DNA of 64,000 nucleotides, taken from assembly GCA_963997925.1 (NCBI GenBank), contig CAXEOX010000001.1, positions 17,899-81,898 on the forward strand. The letters run 5' to 3'. The stretch comes from UBA11650 sp963997925. Lineage in GTDB: Bacteria; Chloroflexota; Dehalococcoidia; Lucifugimonadales; UBA3495. The position numbers were made by a program, and so were the translations under genes. Positions 60,513-64,000 of this stretch are shown here, piece after piece. Below the pieces are notes generated by a model. That model saw nothing but the letters and a program-made list of their open reading frames with translations, was not told where the DNA came from and did no database searches. Each line of letters starts with the position of its first letter. Position 1 is the stretch's first letter.

Positions 60513-60935
60513 TTGAAGCCCATCACCATTAAGGTGGCACTCAGAGACGCCGATACCGCTCTGGCAGCCGGGAAAGAAGACAATATCGTCATCCAGCACT
60601 ACACGGGTGGCGCTTGGACCCAATTAAATACGCCAGTGGACTTTAGAGCGTCTACAGCGACCGCTCAGGTGGACAGTTTAAGAATGTTCGTCCTGACGAT
60701 CCGGGATCCGGGTGGAACGCCCAAACAGGTCCCGGGGGCGGCCCAAGCCGCTTTGCCCGCGGAGCCACTGAACCCAACGCTTTCACCCGTGATAAGTTCG
60801 CCCACCGCAGATTCGGCTAAGGCGACCCCTGTACCATCGCCAACCGGGGCGGCGCTCTCCCGTCCTGTCACGACACTGGTACCGGTACTGCGGGATTCTC
60901 CGGTGACGGCGGAGCTGCCACCGCAGCGGAATTGA
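60513..60935 (+). CDS. Middle part of the frameshifted TM-NHL surface protein
   Basis: In the frame that continues the preceding piece: PITIKVALRDADTALAAGKEDNIVIQHYTGGAWTQLNT, VDSLRMFVLTIRDPG, then a Pro/Ser/Thr-rich linker. After about 60840 the frame is no longer meaningful; an overlapping frame reads GTGTAGFSGDGGAATAAELN, the classic NHL entry sequence. So a second frameshift or an internal deletion lies about 60800-60860. No start signal of its own. Confidence 0.55.
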   Translation: MKPITIKVALRDADTALAAGKEDNIVIQHYTGGAWTQLNTPVDFRASTATAQVDSLRMFVLTIRDPGGTPKQVPGAAQAALPAEPLNPTLSPVISSPTADSAKATPVPSPTGAALSRPVTTLVPVLRDSPVTAELPPQRN

Positions 60936-62140
60936 ACCATCCTTGGGGAGTGGATGTGGACGACTCAGGCAACCTGTTCATCGCCGATCTTAGCAACCAC
61001 CGCGTGCGCAAGGTGACCTTCTTTGAACCGGTCGTCCTTGAGTCGTTGACGATAGCTCCGGCCACGGCCACGATAGCCGCCGGGCTCACCCAGCAGTTCA
61101 CCGCCACCGGCAACTTCAGCGACAGCAGTCCTCAAGACCTGACGCGCAGCGTTACTTGGTCCAGCAACAACGAGCCCGTTGCCACCATCGCCGCCGGAGA
61201 CCTGGCCACTGGTGTAGCCGACGGTACCGCCACCATCACTGCCACTTTGGCTGGCATCAACGATTGGGCGGCACTGAACGTAGCCCAATTGGCTACCTGC
61301 GGAGACACCCTTACAACTCACGCAACGTTAAGCGCTGATCTGGACTGCACTGGAACCACCGGAACGGTGTTCACCTTCGCAGCGGACAGCGTTGTCTTCG
61401 ATGGCCAAGGTTACAAGGTCCTAGCCCCCAGCGCCGCTCTCATGGTGTCGTCCATAGGTAACTCGGGCGTATCCATCCTGAATATGGATCTATCCGGGAC
61501 CGCGAGCAACGGGCTCAAGATTAGCGGCGGAAGCGGAAACCTCGTCTCTAGCGTAGACGTTTCGTATACCGGGGTGACGCCAGCAGGCTACGGCGTACAG
61601 TTGGAGAGCAGCACTAACAACGTAATCCAGAACGTGACCGCTACCAACCGAAACCCGGGCGTTTGGCTCACTGGCACCTCGGGTGGGAACACTATCCAGA
61701 ACAACAACTTCTCTGGTAATAACTTTGCCATTCATGCGTCACAGTTGGGCCAGGGAAACAGCTACCTGAACAACGACCTTCCCAACACGACAACCTGGGC
61801 AATCATTGTTTGGGGCGACGATTCGATTCAGATCTCGGGCAACGACTATACGCTAGCCGTCAACGCCATATTCCTCGGCGGGGTCGACGGTGTGACTATC
61901 GATGGTGAGAACTTGGCTTGGACGGGGTCAGCCGGAGCGGGCGGAATCGGCCTGGAATTGCAGAACAGCAACGGTAACACGATTCAGAACCTAATCTCTA
62001 CCAACCGTAGCATGGGAGTTCGCATCACCGGAACGTCGAGTAGCAACACTATCCAGAACAATGACATTTCCAATGACGTCTGGGGCATCCACCCGGTCTT
62101 TCCCGGATCGGGTAACATATACGTGTGCAACACGTTCTAA
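60932..62140 (+). CDS. C-terminal part: one NHL repeat, Big-2 domain and NosD-type beta-helix
   Basis: The real frame opens upstream (about 60845). Contains a single NHL repeat (WGVDVDDSGNLFIADLSNHRVRKV), a bacterial Ig-like 2 domain (LTIAPATATIAAGLTQQFTATG … ITWSSNN-type), then a right-handed beta-helix made of about eight turns with N-T-IQNN motifs (SGGNTIQNNNFSG, NGNTIQNLIS, SSNTIQNNDIS), as in NosD/CASH domains. Cell-surface or secreted, probably carbohydrate binding. Only one NHL unit is left where five to six are needed for a propeller, so the gene has probably collapsed by repeat recombination. Confidence 0.65.
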   Translation: MNHPWGVDVDDSGNLFIADLSNHRVRKVTFFEPVVLESLTIAPATATIAAGLTQQFTATGNFSDSSPQDLTRSVTWSSNNEPVATIAAGDLATGVADGTATITATLAGINDWAALNVAQLATCGDTLTTHATLSADLDCTGTTGTVFTFAADSVVFDGQGYKVLAPSAALMVSSIGNSGVSILNMDLSGTASNGLKISGGSGNLVSSVDVSYTGVTPAGYGVQLESSTNNVIQNVTATNRNPGVWLTGTSGGNTIQNNNFSGNNFAIHASQLGQGNSYLNNDLPNTTTWAIIVWGDDSIQISGNDYTLAVNAIFLGGVDGVTIDGENLAWTGSAGAGGIGLELQNSNGNTIQNLISTNRSMGVRITGTSSSNTIQNNDISNDVWGIHPVFPGSGNIYVCNTF

Positions 62141-62191
62141 GGGCGCGACGCTGCCGGAGCCGAAAACGTATAGAAAGTACCCTGCGGCTCC

Positions 62192-63790
62192 CTAGCCGTC
62201 GAATAACACTCCGGGATTCATGACCCCCCGTCCGTCCACTCGGCCTTTAGCCGCCCGTAGCACTTCCAAGAATAGATCTGGGCTTTCTCCTTGATACCAA
62301 GGCTTGTGCAGGCGGCCGACTGCGTGGTGGTGGGTGATCGTGCCACCGGTGGCCATTATCGCCTCGGACGCAGCCCTTTTAATCTCCTGATGGGCTTCCA
62401 GTTCTCCCCCACGCTGGCCGAATCCCGAGAAGGTGAAGTAGGGAGCGGGGCCGTCGGGGTAGACGTGGGTGAATCGGCAGGTGACCGTCCCCCCGCGGCA
62501 GGAATGGTTCATAGCGTTCTGGATCGCTTCCCGTACCGCTGCGTCCAGCTTGGGCCACTGGTCCCAGGTAACGGCGGTTTCCAGAGTGTCTTCAACCAAG
62601 CCTAGGCCGGTGGTTATGTTGCGTTGATAGGGCGCGTTGATGAACGAGTCCCGCCATGCCCCCACGGAACCTTCTCTACCGGTAGCTCGTCCCGGTTCGT
62701 CAGAGATTATGATGCTGTCGTCAGCTACCTTGCCACCGGCATCCCGAGCGATGGCGACGGCCTGGCGCATGAAATCTCCCTGAGGAACGTCCGACGACTC
62801 GAATCCAATCACCAGCAAGGCCTGAGCGCCGTCCAACCCGGCGGCAGTTGCGGCTTCTCCGGGGTCCAGCAGGCGGCAGTTGGCGGGCCACAGTTTGGAT
62901 TGAACAACCTGACGGGCCCCCTCGGCTCCCGCTTCAAACGATGGGAAGGTCACTCCGGCGGAGGCACGGAACTTGGGCCGTACCTGGATGCGCATCCAGG
63001 CTTCGGTGATGATGCCCAATGTACCTTCACTGCCCAGAACAAGCCGGTCCGGGCTGGGCCCTGCGCCGCTTCCGGGAAGCCGGCGAGACTCCCATACCCC
63101 TGCGGGCGTGACCATGCGGGTCGACTCTACAAAGTCGTCGATGTGGGTATGGTTGGTGGCGTAGTGGCCACCGGAGCGAGTGGCTATCCATCCGCCCAAC
63201 GTCGAATACTCGAAGCTCTGGGGGAAGTGGCGTAGCGTGAAACCGTGGGGCCGCAGTTGGTTCTCCATAGCCGGACCGTAAACACCGGCTTGAATCAAAG
63301 CGGACCGGGAAATCTCGTCAATCTCCAATACCTGGTCCAATGCTGCCAGATCGATGGTCACCACCCCGTCGAAGTCCGTGGGCGGCTCGATCCCACCCAC
63401 CGTGGAACTGCCGCCGCCGAAGGGAATCACCGCATAGCCTTCGCCCCAGCACCAGTGCATCACCCGCTCCACTTCGTGTTCGTTGCGCGGAAATGCCACC
63501 ACGTCGGGCGGGTTGGGGAACTGGAGGTCGAAGGCCTTTATCCGGTCGGTAAAGCTCCGGCCATAGCTGTGTACCGCACGTTCGTGGGTGTCGGTGGAGC
63601 AGTAGGCAGACAGGGCGTCGGGTATCGTTATGCGCGGCTTGCGCAGGTCCAGGTCGGCGCTGCGGGGAACGGGTGTGGCTTCCACCGCGATTCCGTATTG
63701 GGTGGAGAGAGCCGCAGCCTTTTCCCGCCGTTGCTCCAGGGTAGGCTCATCCTTCTCCATACCCCAGGCCCAGAAACTTCTTTTCGCCAT
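62192..63790 (-). CDS. FAD-binding oxidase, alkyldihydroxyacetonephosphate synthase-like
   Basis: 532 residues of the VAO/PCMH family. FAD pyrophosphate loop GYAVIPFGGGSSTVGGIEP near 120-135, FEYSTLGGWIATRSGGHY near 195-210, EGTLGIITEAWMRI near 255, and the C-terminal catalytic THHHAVGRLHKPWY, the signature of AGPS. Human AGPS makes ether lipids; bacterial relatives are often D-lactate-type or uncharacterised oxidases, so ether-lipid synthesis is possible but not proven. ATG 63790 is preceded by GAGGGAGATTTCCACC. Probably co-transcribed with the partial gene upstream on the same strand (117 bp gap). Confidence 0.88.
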   Translation of the reverse strand: MAKRSFWAWGMEKDEPTLEQRREKAAALSTQYGIAVEATPVPRSADLDLRKPRITIPDALSAYCSTDTHERAVHSYGRSFTDRIKAFDLQFPNPPDVVAFPRNEHEVERVMHWCWGEGYAVIPFGGGSSTVGGIEPPTDFDGVVTIDLAALDQVLEIDEISRSALIQAGVYGPAMENQLRPHGFTLRHFPQSFEYSTLGGWIATRSGGHYATNHTHIDDFVESTRMVTPAGVWESRRLPGSGAGPSPDRLVLGSEGTLGIITEAWMRIQVRPKFRASAGVTFPSFEAGAEGARQVVQSKLWPANCRLLDPGEAATAAGLDGAQALLVIGFESSDVPQGDFMRQAVAIARDAGGKVADDSIIISDEPGRATGREGSVGAWRDSFINAPYQRNITTGLGLVEDTLETAVTWDQWPKLDAAVREAIQNAMNHSCRGGTVTCRFTHVYPDGPAPYFTFSGFGQRGGELEAHQEIKRAASEAIMATGGTITHHHAVGRLHKPWYQGESPDLFLEVLRAAKGRVDGRGVMNPGVLFDG

Positions 63791-63906
63791 GGTGGAAATC
63801 TCCCTCATCGCTGATCGGATAGGGGAATTATATCAAGCCGGCGCCATCAACTGAGAGGGCTAGAAGCCCAGCACGTCTTCCCTCCTGTCGATCCAGACCA
63901 GATATA

Positions 63907-64000
63907 TCACACGACTTCGAAGGGCTCCTGGTGGTCGATTTCCTGACAAGCGGGCATCCAGGGCACGGAGCAGTTGGCCACCCAGGTCTCTCTGACGGGA
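63907..64000 (-). CDS. C-terminal end of an unknown gene, cut by window edge
   Basis: About 30 codons to TGA 63907, ending NCSVPWMPACQEIDHQEPFE plus two valines. All three minus frames are open here; this one is chosen because about 25 of 30 codons end in G or C, as in neighbouring genes. The protein family cannot be named. Confidence 0.45.
   Translation of the reverse strand, partial: PVRETWVANCSVPWMPACQEIDHQEPFEVV

Overview
This 64 kb window reads as a piece of a Gram-negative-style environmental bacterium with about 58-60 % GC. The best guess is a Chloroflexota / Dehalococcoidia lineage of the SAR202 type. That assignment is an inference from gene content: many stand-alone amidohydrolases and amidases, F420/FMN luciferase-like monooxygenases, an enolase-superfamily enzyme, GMC and FAD oxidases, several VOC proteins, a TM-NHL surface protein, and short catabolic units with strong GGAGG ribosome binding sites. 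No rRNA, tRNA, CRISPR, transposase or phage gene is visible.

Layout. 1-9.8 kb: a truncated MFS exporter, an amidase, ftsK, then a deiodinase-like redox protein whose gene carries an in-frame TGA followed by a bacterial-type SECIS hairpin. After these come an ACMSD-type amidohydrolase, a DUF123 protein, a VOC protein, a 4,5-dihydroxyphthalate-decarboxylase-like protein and an orphan ring-hydroxylating dioxygenase beta subunit. 10-25 kb: VOC protein, LLM oxidoreductase, SDR, deaminase-type amidohydrolase, MFS, an asparaginase-like protein, a second amidohydrolase, mitochondrial-type aconitase and Nudix. A four-gene cassette follows: two subunits of a TPP-dependent sulfopyruvate-type decarboxylase, a nitroreductase and a Zn alcohol dehydrogenase. 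25-39 kb: a split tandem UspA, YtcJ-like amidohydrolase, DinB, phosphodiesterase/phosphatase, a cupin / EutA-like / RidA operon, a coiled-coil lipoprotein, an alpha/beta hydrolase, a CapA-like protein and an amidase. 39.8-41.1 kb: a small AT-richer two-gene unit of unknown function. 41-53 kb: RidA, deaminase, mandelate-racemase-like enzyme, VOC, GMC oxidoreductase, small membrane proteins beside an AT-rich island, a 759-residue PEPCK-like protein and a TPP enzyme. 53-64 kb: DUF1989, aldo/keto reductase, MFS, M20 peptidase, LLM oxidoreductase, a frameshifted NHL/Big2/NosD surface protein, an AGPS-like FAD oxidase and the tail of another gene.

Function as a whole. Most genes look like peripheral catabolism: hydrolysis of amides and cyclic amidines, decarboxylation of 2-oxo acids, oxidation or reduction of the resulting aldehydes, and import/export. 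Central metabolism is represented by aconitase and chromosome segregation by FtsK. The window also carries decaying pieces (remnants of a GMC oxidase, a cupin, a TPR regulator, a response regulator and the NHL protein) and several families of intergenic hairpin repeats. The strongest unusual signal is the UGA/SECIS gene. The orphan EutA operon, the PEPCK-like protein, the asparaginase-like protein lacking its Asp, and the unknown two-gene unit also deserve a look. All assignments come from reading the sequence; no database search was possible.
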